This document shows, in pieces, positions 50,033-60,748 of a DNA stretch of 64,000 bases. Source of the DNA: JANOBD01 sp031411495 (lineage in GTDB: Bacteria > Planctomycetota > Phycisphaerae > Tepidisphaerales > Tepidisphaeraceae); NCBI GenBank assembly GCA_031411495.1, contig JANOBD010000148.1, positions 62,001-126,000 on the forward strand. The letters are read 5' to 3'. Numbering within the stretch: position 1 is the first letter of the stretch; each line of letters starts with the position of its first letter. Both the position numbers and the translations under genes were made by a program. Below the pieces are notes generated by a model. That model had not been told where the DNA came from. It did not search any database and saw nothing but the letters and a program-made list of their open reading frames with translations.

Positions 50033-50596
50033 TCACTTCGCCAGTTGCCCGATCACCTTCTCCACCTGATCGAGCGACTGATTGTTCAATCGCACCGGCG
50101 TGATCTGGCGAAGCAGGATGCCATCCGAGCGCTGCTCGTATGAGAACGTCCAGGTCGAAGTCGAGGGGGTCTGGGCCTCGACGTAGGCGGTGATGCTGAC
50201 GTCGACGCCATTGGGAATCGATTGAACATCGTGGCTGAGGATGCGGACCACCTTGAGCTGGGCCATGCCGGCGTAGTGCTCGGCCGTCTTGGAGATCTCT
50301 TCCGGCCCGCGCAGCGCGGCCAGGCGGGTGTTCTTGTCCAGCAGCTTCGCAAGCTCGTCCCACTTCGCATCTTCGACGGCCGCCACGATCGCGTCCGTTC
50401 GCTTCACGCACGTCTCGGTGAACGTGTCGATGAAATAGGCGATCGCCATCCACGCGACCGAAAGCGCGACGATGCCAGCGCCCGCCCAGCGGATGCCTGC
50501 TTTCACGCGAGCGTTGCCATAGACGAAGACTGCGATGCCGAAGACGGCGAGCGCCAGCGGCATCCAGAAGGCGGGGTGAAAGAGGGTTTCCTGCAT
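50033..50596 (-). CDS. Membrane protein with NTF2-like domain, function unknown
   Basis: A 187-aa protein with two hydrophobic spans at the N-terminus (FWMPLALAVFGIAVFVYGN and GAGIVALSVAWMAIAYFI), then a roughly 125-residue soluble part of SnoaL/NTF2 type: FTETCVKRTDAIVAAVEDAKWDELAKLL..., VDVSITAYVEA, WTFSYEQRSDGILLRQITPV (quoted in pieces). I cannot name a function. ATG 50596 is preferred. It is divergent from the Maf-type gene by about 150 bp. Confidence 0.7.
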   Translation of the reverse strand: MQETLFHPAFWMPLALAVFGIAVFVYGNARVKAGIRWAGAGIVALSVAWMAIAYFIDTFTETCVKRTDAIVAAVEDAKWDELAKLLDKNTRLAALRGPEEISKTAEHYAGMAQLKVVRILSHDVQSIPNGVDVSITAYVEAQTPSTSTWTFSYEQRSDGILLRQITPVRLNNQSLDQVEKVIGQLAK

Positions 50597-50745
50597 GAGT
50601 TCGCCTTTCCAGCGAGGATTTGCGCGATTCGCGTCCTGGTTGACGCGATTTGCACCATGATTGAACGTTTCGGGCGGGCCTGTCCGATAACAGATGCATC
50701 GATGCGATGCGCGCGAAGTCTAGCCGCGTTTCGGGTCGAAAGTCG

Positions 50746-52704
50746 ATGTCGCAAACGGCCGTCACAACTTCGCAGCCACACTGTAAATCATTACGCTTTG
50801 TCGCGCCCGCGGGTTCGATGCTGGTGGAGAATCTCGCCGCGCTGTGGGGCGCCGACCCGGCGCTGGCAGAAAAAGTCGAAGCCGTCACGTCGACGGCTTC
50901 GATCGAAATCACCCAATCCAAAAGCGGCGAACCGACCGCAGCGGCGAAGCATGCCGATGGCCGGCCGCTGCAGCTCCATTCGCGCTACGCGCCGCGTGAA
51001 GAGGCCGCGAAGCTGATCGACCGCGTGACCAATGTCGACGGGCTGGCGTATTTCGTGCTCGGCTTCGGGCTGGGCTATCACGTGCAGGAGCTGCTGCAGA
51101 AGATTTCCAAGACGGCGCGGGTGTGGATCATCGAGCCGGATGTCGAGTTGATCCGCGCCGCGTGCGAATCGGTCGACCTCACGCCGATCCTGTCCAATGG
51201 CCGGGTGGGGTGGATCACCGCGATCGACCGCCCGAAGCTGATGGCGCAGTTCCAATCCGCCGGTCCGATTCTCACCGCCGGCGTGACGAGCATCGAGCAT
51301 TCGCCGAGCCTGCAGCGCTCGCCGGAGTTCTACGCGGCGGCGAAGCAGTGGATCGACGATGTCTGCAGCTTCAGCAGGACGTCGATCAATACGCTGGTGC
51401 TCAATTCGAAAAAGACGCTGACGAACATCGCCCGCAACCTGCCGTGGTATCTCACCACGCCCGGCCCGGCGCGGCTGGAAGATCTGCACCGGCAGGAGAC
51501 GGCGATCATCGTCTCGGCGGGTCCGAGCCTGCGGAAGAACAGGCACCTGCTGCTCGAAGCCAGGGGCAAGGCGGTGATCATCGCCGTGCAGACGACGCTC
51601 AAGCCGCTGCTGGAGATGGGCGTCGAGCCGGACTATGTGATGTCGCTGGACTACTCGGAGATCTCGGCGCGGTTCTTCCAGGATCTGCCGCGCGACCTCA
51701 AGACCGAGCTCGTCGCCGACGCGAAGGCGACGGATGTGATCTTCGACCTCTACCCCGGCCCGATCACGCTGCTGGGTAACGACATGGCCGACGACCTGCT
51801 GCGCGATGCGCTCAAGCCGCGCACGCGGCTGCGGTCGGGCGCGACGGTGGCGCACCAGGCGTTCTACCTCGCCGAATACATGGGGTGTGAGCCGATCATC
51901 TTCGTCGGTCAGGACCTGGGCTTTTCCGACGGGCTCTGCTACACGCCCGGCACGAGCTACGACGACGTCTGGCGGCCGGAACTGGATCGCTTCTGCACGA
52001 TGGAGATGAAGCAGTGGGAGCAGATCGTCCGCGAGAGGCCGATCCTGCGGAAGATCCCCGACTACCTCGGCCGGCCGATGTATACCGAGCAGCGGCTCTT
52101 CACCTACCTCCAACAATTCGAGCGCGACTTCGCGCAGTCCAAGGCACGGATCGTCGATGCGACCGAAGGTGGCGCGCACAAGGCCGGCACGCGAACACTG
52201 TCGCTCGCCGACGCGATGGCGCTCTACTGCAAGAAGCCGCGACGGCACCCGATGCGTCCGCATCCCGGCCGCAGCTTCGAGGCGCTGAGCGTCGCCGTGG
52301 CCGCGATCGAACGACGGGCCGATGAAGCCAGGCAGATGTGCGCCATCGCGGCGGAAGTGATCCCGCTGCTGGAAGAGATTCGCGACCACAACGCCGACCA
52401 GGCCCGCGTGAACCGCGCCATCGCCCGCATCGATCCCCTGCGCGAGCGCATGAACAGGTGCGGCAAGACCTACGACCTGGTGATGTACCTCGCTCAGAAG
52501 AGCGAGTTCGACCGGTTCAAGAAGGACATGGCCATGCAAGGCCGAGCGCTGGACCCGTCCGAGTTGCAGCGTCAACAGGTGCAACGCGACATCGAAAACG
52601 CCTCGAGCATCGTCGCCGCTGCCGAGGCGTTTTCCGAACTGATGGGCGACTCGGTCCGGCGCGTGACAAAGCTTATGGAGCAGAAGCTGGAGGCCGCGGC
52701 ATGA
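50746..52704 (+). CDS. Maf/DUF115 family glycosyltransferase-like protein
   Basis: A protein of up to 652 aa with the DUF115 (6-hydroxymethylpterin pyrophosphokinase MptE-like) fold found in motility-associated factors that attach nonulosonic acids to flagellin. Key phrases are NLAALWGADPALAEKVE, GLGYHVQELLQ, IIVSAGPSLRKNRHLL, DYVMSLDYSEISARFF and GCEPIIFVGQDLGFSDGLCY. A C-terminal helical region follows from about residue 500. ATG 50746 is used; ATG 50818 (MLVENLAALW) could also be the start and 50707 is less likely. It overlaps the next gene by ATGA and heads the nonulosonate operon. Confidence 0.82.
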   Translation: MSQTAVTTSQPHCKSLRFVAPAGSMLVENLAALWGADPALAEKVEAVTSTASIEITQSKSGEPTAAAKHADGRPLQLHSRYAPREEAAKLIDRVTNVDGLAYFVLGFGLGYHVQELLQKISKTARVWIIEPDVELIRAACESVDLTPILSNGRVGWITAIDRPKLMAQFQSAGPILTAGVTSIEHSPSLQRSPEFYAAAKQWIDDVCSFSRTSINTLVLNSKKTLTNIARNLPWYLTTPGPARLEDLHRQETAIIVSAGPSLRKNRHLLLEARGKAVIIAVQTTLKPLLEMGVEPDYVMSLDYSEISARFFQDLPRDLKTELVADAKATDVIFDLYPGPITLLGNDMADDLLRDALKPRTRLRSGATVAHQAFYLAEYMGCEPIIFVGQDLGFSDGLCYTPGTSYDDVWRPELDRFCTMEMKQWEQIVRERPILRKIPDYLGRPMYTEQRLFTYLQQFERDFAQSKARIVDATEGGAHKAGTRTLSLADAMALYCKKPRRHPMRPHPGRSFEALSVAVAAIERRADEARQMCAIAAEVIPLLEEIRDHNADQARVNRAIARIDPLRERMNRCGKTYDLVMYLAQKSEFDRFKKDMAMQGRALDPSELQRQQVQRDIENASSIVAAAEAFSELMGDSVRRVTKLMEQKLEAAA

Positions 52705-54305
52705 CCACGACCGCCATCGACATCCGGCTCAGGCCGCTGGCCATCCTTTCGCTGCTGGGCGACGGGCCTTCCCCCGACACGCTCACCCGCGAGTATCGTG
52801 GCAGGCCGGTGCTGGCGCGGACGATCGAACGAATTCGCGCCGCCGAGAGCGACCCGATGCTGGCCATCCTCGCGTGGGACGACCAGCTGAAGGAACTCCG
52901 ATCCAGACTCGGCGATGATCCCGCCATTCAAAGCGCCGGGCCGAGACGAATCAGCCCGCAGCTCAATATCACGAACGCATCGCTCCGCTGGGCGGACGGC
53001 TGGCGCGGCGGATTGCTCGGCGTGTGCGCGTTCGACCGCGGCTTTGACGCGCAAGCCATCCTGGGAAGTCTGGCAACGCACAATTGCGACGCGGCATTGC
53101 TCGTCGACGCGAGCGCTGCGCTGATCGAGCCCGGCGCGATCGATGCGCTCATCGGCCACCTCGCCGACCGGCCGCTCCTGGAGTACGCGTTCCTGCCGGG
53201 CACGCCGGGCAGCGGGGCGATGCTGCTGCGGATCGACACGATTCGCGAGTTGAACAAGGCGTCGCGCTCGCCGGGCCAGCTGTTGGCGTATCACCCGGAT
53301 CGGCCGATTCATGACCCGCTCGCCAAGGAGCAGGCCGTCCCCGTTTCGCCGCGTGTCGCGCGGTCACTCACCCGGCTTGCCGTCGATTCGGATCGCCAGC
53401 TCGCCCGGCTCTCGCTCGCGCAAATCGATTCCCTCTCCGTCGACTCGCTCATCGAGCGGATCCAGAACGACACGACGGTGGATGCGACGCCGCGCGAGGT
53501 GATTGTCGAACTGACGACCCGCCGCGCCACCAGGCCGACGTTTTCCATTCTTTCAACTCAGCCGGTCGAGCGACCGGAGATGACCGTCGAGCGCGCGAAA
53601 CAGATCTTCGGACAGCTCGCGAGCATCGACGACATCCGCCTCACCTTCGCCGGCGTCGGCGACCCGTTGCTGCACGGCTCGTTTGACCAGATCCTCAAGT
53701 GCGCCAAGGACGCCGGCCTCTGCGCGATCCATGTCGAGACCGATCTGCTCGCCGAGCGCCGCGAGTACGTTGAACTGATCGCCGACGGGACCGTCGATGT
53801 CGTTTCGGTTCATCTTCCGGCCGTCCATCGCGACACGTATCGCGAGATGATGGGCGTCGATCGCGTACAGGATGTGCTCGAACAACTCAGGCAACTGGTC
53901 ACGACGCGCGCGCGGATCGGTCGCGGCGTGCCGATCGTCGTCCCGATCTTTACCAAGTGCGAGCGGAACCTCGGCGAGATGGAAGCGTGGTACGACCAGT
54001 GGATCCGCGCGGTCGGCGCGGCAGTGATCCGCGGTCCGAGCGATTTCGGCGGCGCGATCCCCTACATCGGCGTGAGCGACATGCTGCCGCCCGTCCGCAG
54101 GCCGTGTCGGCGCCTGCGCTCGCGGATGACGATCCTCAGCGACGGCACGTTCGCATCCTGCGAGGAAGACGTCTTCGCGCGGCAGGCGGTCGGGGCGATC
54201 GATCGGTCGACCATTGAATCCGCGTGGACCGAGGCGATGCGGTCGCTGCGGATGAGAATCGAAGGCAGCGTCTGCTCGCGCTGCCGGATGTGGGATCGGC
54301 CTTAA
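52701..54305 (+). CDS. Nucleotidyltransferase-like / degenerate radical-SAM-SPASM fusion
   Basis: A 534-aa protein. The first 230 residues look like an NTP-transferase (REYRGRPVLARTIERIRAAE). Residues about 275-480 have the radical-SAM barrel order: RPEMTVERAKQIFGQLASIDDIRLTFAGVGDPLLHG (quoted partly), VETDLL, VDVVSVHLPAVHRDTYREMMG. The C-terminus has SPASM-like Cys (FASCEEDVFARQAVGAI, VCSRCRMW). The CX3CX2C cluster motif that should precede RPEMT is absent (TFSILSTQPVE), so SAM cleavage is unlikely. The gene overlaps the Maf gene (ATGA) and precedes neuA by 11 bp. Confidence 0.72.
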   Translation: MTTTAIDIRLRPLAILSLLGDGPSPDTLTREYRGRPVLARTIERIRAAESDPMLAILAWDDQLKELRSRLGDDPAIQSAGPRRISPQLNITNASLRWADGWRGGLLGVCAFDRGFDAQAILGSLATHNCDAALLVDASAALIEPGAIDALIGHLADRPLLEYAFLPGTPGSGAMLLRIDTIRELNKASRSPGQLLAYHPDRPIHDPLAKEQAVPVSPRVARSLTRLAVDSDRQLARLSLAQIDSLSVDSLIERIQNDTTVDATPREVIVELTTRRATRPTFSILSTQPVERPEMTVERAKQIFGQLASIDDIRLTFAGVGDPLLHGSFDQILKCAKDAGLCAIHVETDLLAERREYVELIADGTVDVVSVHLPAVHRDTYREMMGVDRVQDVLEQLRQLVTTRARIGRGVPIVVPIFTKCERNLGEMEAWYDQWIRAVGAAVIRGPSDFGGAIPYIGVSDMLPPVRRPCRRLRSRMTILSDGTFASCEEDVFARQAVGAIDRSTIESAWTEAMRSLRMRIEGSVCSRCRMWDRP

Positions 54306-54316
54306 AGGAGAAAGTT

Positions 54317-55057
54317 ATGTTCACACTCGGCGTCATTCTCGCGCGGGCCGGAAGCAATGGACTGCGAAACAAACATCTGCTGCCGTTGCTCGGCCGACCC
54401 ATGATTCAATACACGTTCGATCGCGTCGCGGAGTCGAAAAGGCTTTCGCAGGTGATCGTCTCGAGTGATTGCCCACGCATCCTTTCGCTCGCGAATGAAG
54501 AAGGCTTTGCCACGCTGACCCGGCCGGCGGAACTCGCGACCGCCGATGCGAGCGTGCAGGACGTCCTGCTGCACGCGATGGACGCGGTCGAGGCATCACA
54601 CGGCGTACACATCGACGCGGTGGCGACACTGTATGGCAATGTGCCGATCCGCGCGGCGGGCGTTATCGATGAAGCCATCGCGCTTCTCGAGCGAACCCGC
54701 TGCGACAGCGTCCGCTCGTTTTGCCCGGTCGGGAAGTGGAACCCGGCGTGGATGGCGAAAATCGAAGCCGATCGCGCCACCGCATACCTGCCCGGAAGCG
54801 TTCATCGCCGACAGGACCTTGAGCCGCTCTTTCTGCATGACGGCGCGATCGTCGTCTCGTCCCGCGCGACGATGGAGATCGGACGCCGCAACCGGTCCGA
54901 TCCGCACGCGTTTTTCGGGTCCGATCGCCGCGCGGTCATCACCCAGAACACCGACACCGTCGAGGTCGACACGCGGCGAGAACTGCTGCTGGCCGAAGCC
55001 ATTCTCCGCGATCTTTTCGGCACCGAACCGATTTACAACGAGGCACGGGTGGCATGA
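54317..55057 (+). CDS. neuA: CMP-nonulosonate cytidylyltransferase (NeuA/PseF type)
   Basis: A 246-aa enzyme that activates the sialic-acid-like sugar with CTP. The nucleotide loop is VILARAGSNGLRNKHLLPLLGRPMI (quoted partly), with VIVSSDCPRIL, VATLYGNVPIRAAGVIDEAI and VDTRRELLLAE following. AAAGGAG sits 6-7 nt before ATG 54317. The stop overlaps the next start (ATGA at 55054-55057), so translation is coupled to neuB. It is slightly more distant from NeuA than usual, so PseF or LegF remains possible. Confidence 0.88.
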   Translation: MFTLGVILARAGSNGLRNKHLLPLLGRPMIQYTFDRVAESKRLSQVIVSSDCPRILSLANEEGFATLTRPAELATADASVQDVLLHAMDAVEASHGVHIDAVATLYGNVPIRAAGVIDEAIALLERTRCDSVRSFCPVGKWNPAWMAKIEADRATAYLPGSVHRRQDLEPLFLHDGAIVVSSRATMEIGRRNRSDPHAFFGSDRRAVITQNTDTVEVDTRRELLLAEAILRDLFGTEPIYNEARVA

Positions 55058-56106
55058 AACCATTCCAAATCGCACATCATCTCATCGGCCCGGGGCAGGA
55101 CACGTTTGTCGTCGCCGAGATCGGCGTGAATCACGACGGCTCGGTCACCCGCGCGCTGGAACTGGTTCAACATGCGCGGCGCAGTGGCGCCAACGCCATC
55201 AAGCTCCAACTGTTCGAGGCCAGCCGGCTCGTCCACCGCAACACGCCGACAGCCAGCTACCAGGCGACCAACTGCGGTGCGACCGACCAGACGGAACTGC
55301 TCAGGCAGTACCAGCTGACGGTGGAGGATGTCGAGCGAATCATCGACGCGTCGCGGGTTGCGGGCATCACCCCGATCGCGACGCCGTTCTCTCGCGAGGA
55401 CGTGTTCGTGATCGAACATCTCGGTCTGCCCGCGATCAAGATCGCCTCGCCGGACCTCGTGAACAAGCCCCTTCTGGAGCGATGCGCCGCCTCGAAGCGG
55501 CCGATGCTGATCTCGACCGGCGCCGCGACGATGGAGGAAATCGAGCTGTGCGTGGAGTGGCTCAAGGCGTGGAAATGCGAGTTCGCGCTGCTGCACTGCG
55601 TGAGTTCCTATCCCACGCCGCCCGGCGATGCGCAGATCGGCTGGATCGACGACCTGCGCAAGCGGTTTGACGTCCCGATCGGCTACTCGGACCACACGAC
55701 GGAACTCTTCGCCGGCGCGCTTGCCGTGGCGAGCGGCGCGTGCCTCATCGAGAAACACCTCACCTGGTCGCGCTTTGCGGAAGGACCGGACCACACCTCA
55801 AGCGCCGACCCGCACCAGTTCGAGCTGTACGTGAAATCGATCCGGATGGCGCAGACGCTTTGCGGCGGAGGATCGCGACAGGTGCTGCCGATCGAGCAGG
55901 ACGTCCGGCGGCTCAGTCGACAGTCGCTGGTGGTGGCGCGGTCGATCGAAGCCGGTGAGCGGATCGCGATGGACCGGCTGACCATCCAGCGTCCCGGCAC
56001 GGGAATCCTGGCGCGCGACATCGATGCCGTCGCCGGCCGAATCGCCCGCAAACACCTCGCCGCCGGAACCATCCTCGAGTGGGAAATGCTGATCGATGCG
56101 GCGTGA
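55054..56106 (+). CDS. neuB: N-acylneuraminate / nonulosonate synthase
   Basis: A 350-aa aldolase-type synthase that condenses phosphoenolpyruvate with an acetamido sugar. It contains VVAEIGVNHDGSVTRALEL, FKxQ-like IKLQLFEASRL, STGAATMEEIE, CVSSYPTPPGDAQIG, VPIGYSDHTTE and EKHLTW. The C-terminal SAF/antifreeze-like domain (about residues 285-345: RQSLVVARSIEAGERI, RPGTGI) is complete. NeuB, LegI and PseI cannot be separated by eye; the adjacent NeuC favours the NeuB or LegI type. Confidence 0.93.
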   Translation: MKPFQIAHHLIGPGQDTFVVAEIGVNHDGSVTRALELVQHARRSGANAIKLQLFEASRLVHRNTPTASYQATNCGATDQTELLRQYQLTVEDVERIIDASRVAGITPIATPFSREDVFVIEHLGLPAIKIASPDLVNKPLLERCAASKRPMLISTGAATMEEIELCVEWLKAWKCEFALLHCVSSYPTPPGDAQIGWIDDLRKRFDVPIGYSDHTTELFAGALAVASGACLIEKHLTWSRFAEGPDHTSSADPHQFELYVKSIRMAQTLCGGGSRQVLPIEQDVRRLSRQSLVVARSIEAGERIAMDRLTIQRPGTGILARDIDAVAGRIARKHLAAGTILEWEMLIDAA

Positions 56107-57247
56107 AAAACATCGTCGGCGGGTCTGCTTTGTCACGGGAACGCGCGCGGAGTTCGGGCTAATGCGCCGGACGCTCGCCGCCATCGCGGAACACGGATCG
56201 CTCGAGCTGCAGACCATTGTCACCGGCACGCACACGCATCCATCGCGCGGCAACACCGCAGTGGACATCCCGCGCGCAGGCATTCGTGTCGATCGCGTCA
56301 TTCGATGGAAGGATGAGTCCGACGCGGTGACGATCGCGCGCGAAACCGGCCGCGTGTCGGCAAAGCTGGTCGACGCGTTCGAGCAACTCGAGACGGACAT
56401 CGTTCTTATCGTCGGCGACCGCGTCGAAGCCTTCGCCGCCGCCAGCGCCGGTCATCTGAGCGGCAGGATCGTGGCGCACGTGCATGGCGGCGATCGGGCG
56501 ATGGGCCAGGTCGATGATGCGCTGCGCCACGCGATCACCAAGCTCGCCCACGTACACCTCCCGGCGACGCCGCAAAGCGCCAAACGGATCTTGCGGCTCG
56601 GCGAAGATCGCTCGCGCGTCGTTATCGTCGGCGCACCCGGGATCGACGGAATCCGCAAGGATGCTGCGAGCCGGGCAGAGCTCGTAGCCGCGGGCCTCGA
56701 CTACGCCGCGCTAACGTTCAACCTGTTGCTCCTGCACCCGACCGACGATTCGGACGCTGCCGAGCGCCGCCGAACGAACGTCTTGATCGAATCGCTCGCG
56801 CGACAGAGCGATCGGACGATCGTCGCGCTGCTGCCGAACACCGATCCGGGCGCGCGGGGCATCGCCGATGCGCTGCACGACGCGGTGGCGAAAGGGCAGA
56901 TCCATCTGCTCACGCACGCGAGCCGACGCCTGTTCCTGGGGCTGATGCGCGATTGCCGGCTCATGGTCGGCAACAGTTCGGCGGGGATCATCGAAGCGGG
57001 CAGCTTCGCCACGCCGGTGGTGGATATCGGTCCGCGACAAAGGGGGCGCGAGCACGGCAAAAACGTCATCTCGGCGACATGGTCGGGTTCGTCGATTCTC
57101 CGCGCCGTGAAGCGTGCGGAGCGAGAGTCCCGCTCGCGGGTGACCGATAATCCCTACGATCTCGGTGGGGCCGCCGGGAGAATCATCTCGACACTGCTTC
57201 GCGTGCCGCTCACCTCCGAGTTCCGCAGGAAACTGATCCGGTATTAA
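56096..57247 (+). CDS. neuC: UDP-N-acetylglucosamine 2-epimerase, hydrolysing (NeuC type)
   Basis: A 383-aa enzyme that makes N-acetylmannosamine (or a related sugar) and UDP. It has VCFVTGTRAEFGLMRRTLA, VGDRVEAFAAAS, VHGGDRAMGQVDDALRHAITK, VGAPGIDG and LMVGNSSAGIIEAGSF...VDIGPRQRGRE. The ATG overlaps the last 11 nt of neuB. The three Neu genes thus give epimerase, synthase and activation, in reverse order of the pathway. The next gene starts 99 bp later. Confidence 0.92.
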   Translation: MRREKHRRRVCFVTGTRAEFGLMRRTLAAIAEHGSLELQTIVTGTHTHPSRGNTAVDIPRAGIRVDRVIRWKDESDAVTIARETGRVSAKLVDAFEQLETDIVLIVGDRVEAFAAASAGHLSGRIVAHVHGGDRAMGQVDDALRHAITKLAHVHLPATPQSAKRILRLGEDRSRVVIVGAPGIDGIRKDAASRAELVAAGLDYAALTFNLLLLHPTDDSDAAERRRTNVLIESLARQSDRTIVALLPNTDPGARGIADALHDAVAKGQIHLLTHASRRLFLGLMRDCRLMVGNSSAGIIEAGSFATPVVDIGPRQRGREHGKNVISATWSGSSILRAVKRAERESRSRVTDNPYDLGGAAGRIISTLLRVPLTSEFRRKLIRY

Positions 57248-57346
57248 GTCGTCGATCATCCGGCTCGATAGACAGGAAGAACAGCGATTCGATCAATGGG
57301 AGCGCATCGTCATGCGTTCACCCGCGATCTTCACCGGAAGTAAACC

Positions 57347-58213
57347 ATGCCGACCGCAGCCGTCGACCCGCACACGCAGATCGCCACCGCCATCAACAGC
57401 ATTACCAGCATCGCGGCGCTCCCTGAAGTGACGGCGAAGATTCTTTCGACCGTGGAAGATCCCAAGAGCAATGCGCAGCAGCTTCACAAGATCGTATCCC
57501 ATGATCCGTCGCTGGTGGCGCGCATCCTCAAGGTCGTCAACAGCGCCTTTTACGGATTGCCCGGACAGATCGGGTCGATCGAGCGGGCCATCGTCATGCT
57601 CGGCCTGAACGCGATCAAGAATATCGCGGTGGCGGCGAGCCTGGGCCAGATGTTTCGCGGTACGAAGTTGTGCGAAGGTTTTTCAGCAAAGGACCTGTGG
57701 ACTCACTGCGTCGCCGTCGCGTGCATCGCACGTGATCTGGCGAAGCAGGCGAAGCTGCCCATCGCCGAGGAGGCGTTTCTCGCGGGCATCATTCACGACA
57801 TCGGCCTGCTCGTTTCGCTGCAGGTGTACCCGGAAAAGCTGAAGCTGGTGTGTGCCGAGGCGCAGGCGTCGTCCCGGCCATTCTGCGAGATCGAGCGCGA
57901 GGTGATCGGTGTCGATCATGAGCAGCTCGGCATGGCGCTCTGCGAGAAGTGGAGTTTTCCGAAATCGTGCCAGCTTGTCGCAGGCTTCCACCACGAGCCG
58001 GAACTGCCGGCCGCCAGCGCGCGCACGCTGGTGACGCTGGTCGCGCTGGCAGACAGCATGGCCGCGCTCGCCGGGCAGGGCTTTACGCTTACGCGGCTGC
58101 ACCACAGCCCGTCGCCGCAGGCGGTCGAGGCGATCGGCATCACCCCCGCACAGATCGAATCGACCCGCCAACGCATCAGCGAACTGATGCAGGCGACGTC
58201 CTCGTTCTGTTGA
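57347..58213 (+). CDS. HDOD-domain signalling protein
   Basis: A 288-aa protein made of one HDOD domain: ITSIAALPEVTAKILSTVED, LHKIVSHDPSLVARILKVVNSAFYGLP, AIVMLGLNAIKNIAVAASL and the HD-like LAGIIHDIGLLV, with KWSFPKSCQLVAGFHHEP near the end. The HD pair is present as His-Asp, so some phosphohydrolase chemistry is not ruled out, but most HDOD proteins act as regulatory scaffolds in motility, chemotaxis or cell-cycle control. Its place after a nonulosonate/Maf operon fits a link with motility; that link is inference. Confidence 0.88.
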   Translation: MPTAAVDPHTQIATAINSITSIAALPEVTAKILSTVEDPKSNAQQLHKIVSHDPSLVARILKVVNSAFYGLPGQIGSIERAIVMLGLNAIKNIAVAASLGQMFRGTKLCEGFSAKDLWTHCVAVACIARDLAKQAKLPIAEEAFLAGIIHDIGLLVSLQVYPEKLKLVCAEAQASSRPFCEIEREVIGVDHEQLGMALCEKWSFPKSCQLVAGFHHEPELPAASARTLVTLVALADSMAALAGQGFTLTRLHHSPSPQAVEAIGITPAQIESTRQRISELMQATSSFC

Positions 58214-58318
58214 TGACCTCGCTTCTCTTCTGAATTCGAGTGGTTGTGCGGGGGCGGCGCGTTATAGTGTCGGCGTCGTCACGTCTTAGACCGCAAACTC
58301 GATGTCGGAGGAACGCAC

Positions 58319-58801
58319 ATGCACGATTCTCGCCATCCGCAGCCCCACAAACCCATGCCCACGGCCGCCAAGACCGGGCTGGTCGATCCGCTCGTTGCCA
58401 ACACGCAACTCGGCGGGCCGCCGAAGCCGAAACCGCTGGCGGACAAGGTCCGCCTGGAGGACGATCCGATCGAACTCGCATCGGACGATGACAACGCCGC
58501 CCCGATCCCAGGCGTGAAGCCGGGCGACTCGGTCGCCAAGAAGATCGTGGCCTTCGGCAACGAGGCGCGGATGTTTTCCGAAAACTGGAAGCGCCCTGCC
58601 AACATCAATCACACGGGCGCTTGCCGCGTGAAGAGCTTCCACTGCAAGTACTCGGATGAAGGGCTGCGTTACCTCGATAACTCGATCAACACCTGGCTCG
58701 ATGCGCATCCGGAGGTGGAGGTGAAGTTCGTCTCCCAGACCGTGCACGAGTTCGAAGGCAAGATCCGCGAACCTGCGCTGGTACTCAACCTGTGGTACTG
58801 A
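58319..58801 (+). CDS. Conserved hypothetical protein with acidic linker
   Basis: A 160-aa protein. The first 70 residues are Pro/Lys/Asp-rich and probably disordered (PPKPKPLADKVRLEDDPIEL). The last 80 form a compact beta/alpha unit: GACRVKSFHCKYSDEGLRYL, DNSINTWLDAHPEVEVKFVS and EFEGKIREPALVLNLWY. I recall similar C-terminal units in planctomycete proteins, without a function. AGGAACGCAC precedes ATG 58319. Convergent with the sensor kinase; the 189-bp space between holds nothing I can name. Confidence 0.75.
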   Translation: MHDSRHPQPHKPMPTAAKTGLVDPLVANTQLGGPPKPKPLADKVRLEDDPIELASDDDNAAPIPGVKPGDSVAKKIVAFGNEARMFSENWKRPANINHTGACRVKSFHCKYSDEGLRYLDNSINTWLDAHPEVEVKFVSQTVHEFEGKIREPALVLNLWY

Positions 58802-58990
58802 TCGGCGAATTGGGCGCGGAGCCGCGAGGACTGCTCCATCGGCTGTCACCCTTTGGATCTCCGAAGGGCCGAGCGGCCGCGGCGAACTTCAATCGTTGAA
58901 TCGAGTCATCTGCCGCGGCGGCCGCGCCTTGCCCGGAAGTTCCTTAAGGGTGGTTGCAGGCGTTCACCGCATGGGGTTGTCCCGGTCGTG

Positions 58991-60616
<1,626 letters not shown>

Positions 60617-60649
60617 GGCGCGGGATTGTACGGGTTTGGCTTGGAAACG

Positions 60650-60745
60650 CCCATTCAACGTTCCACATCCACCGCTCAACGTTCAACTTTCAAAATGCGC
60701 TTTGGGCATTGGACGTTGAACCTGGAAGGTTCGACGTTGAAGAAA
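60650..60745. repeat. Inverted GTTCAAC-type repeat
   Basis: The left arm (about 60650-60694) has CATTCAACGTTCC and CTCAACGTTCAACTTTCAA. The right arm (60705-60745) has CATTGGACGTTGAACCTGG and CGACGTTGAAG. The arms can pair over about 20 nt in the sensor kinase leader on the minus strand. Confidence 0.55.
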
Positions 60746-60748
60746 AAC

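Noticed and set aside
50791..52584. 597-aa minus-strand open frame opposite the Maf-type gene
   Set aside because: Antisense shadow with biased composition; the plus-strand frame has the DUF115 motifs and is coupled to its neighbours.
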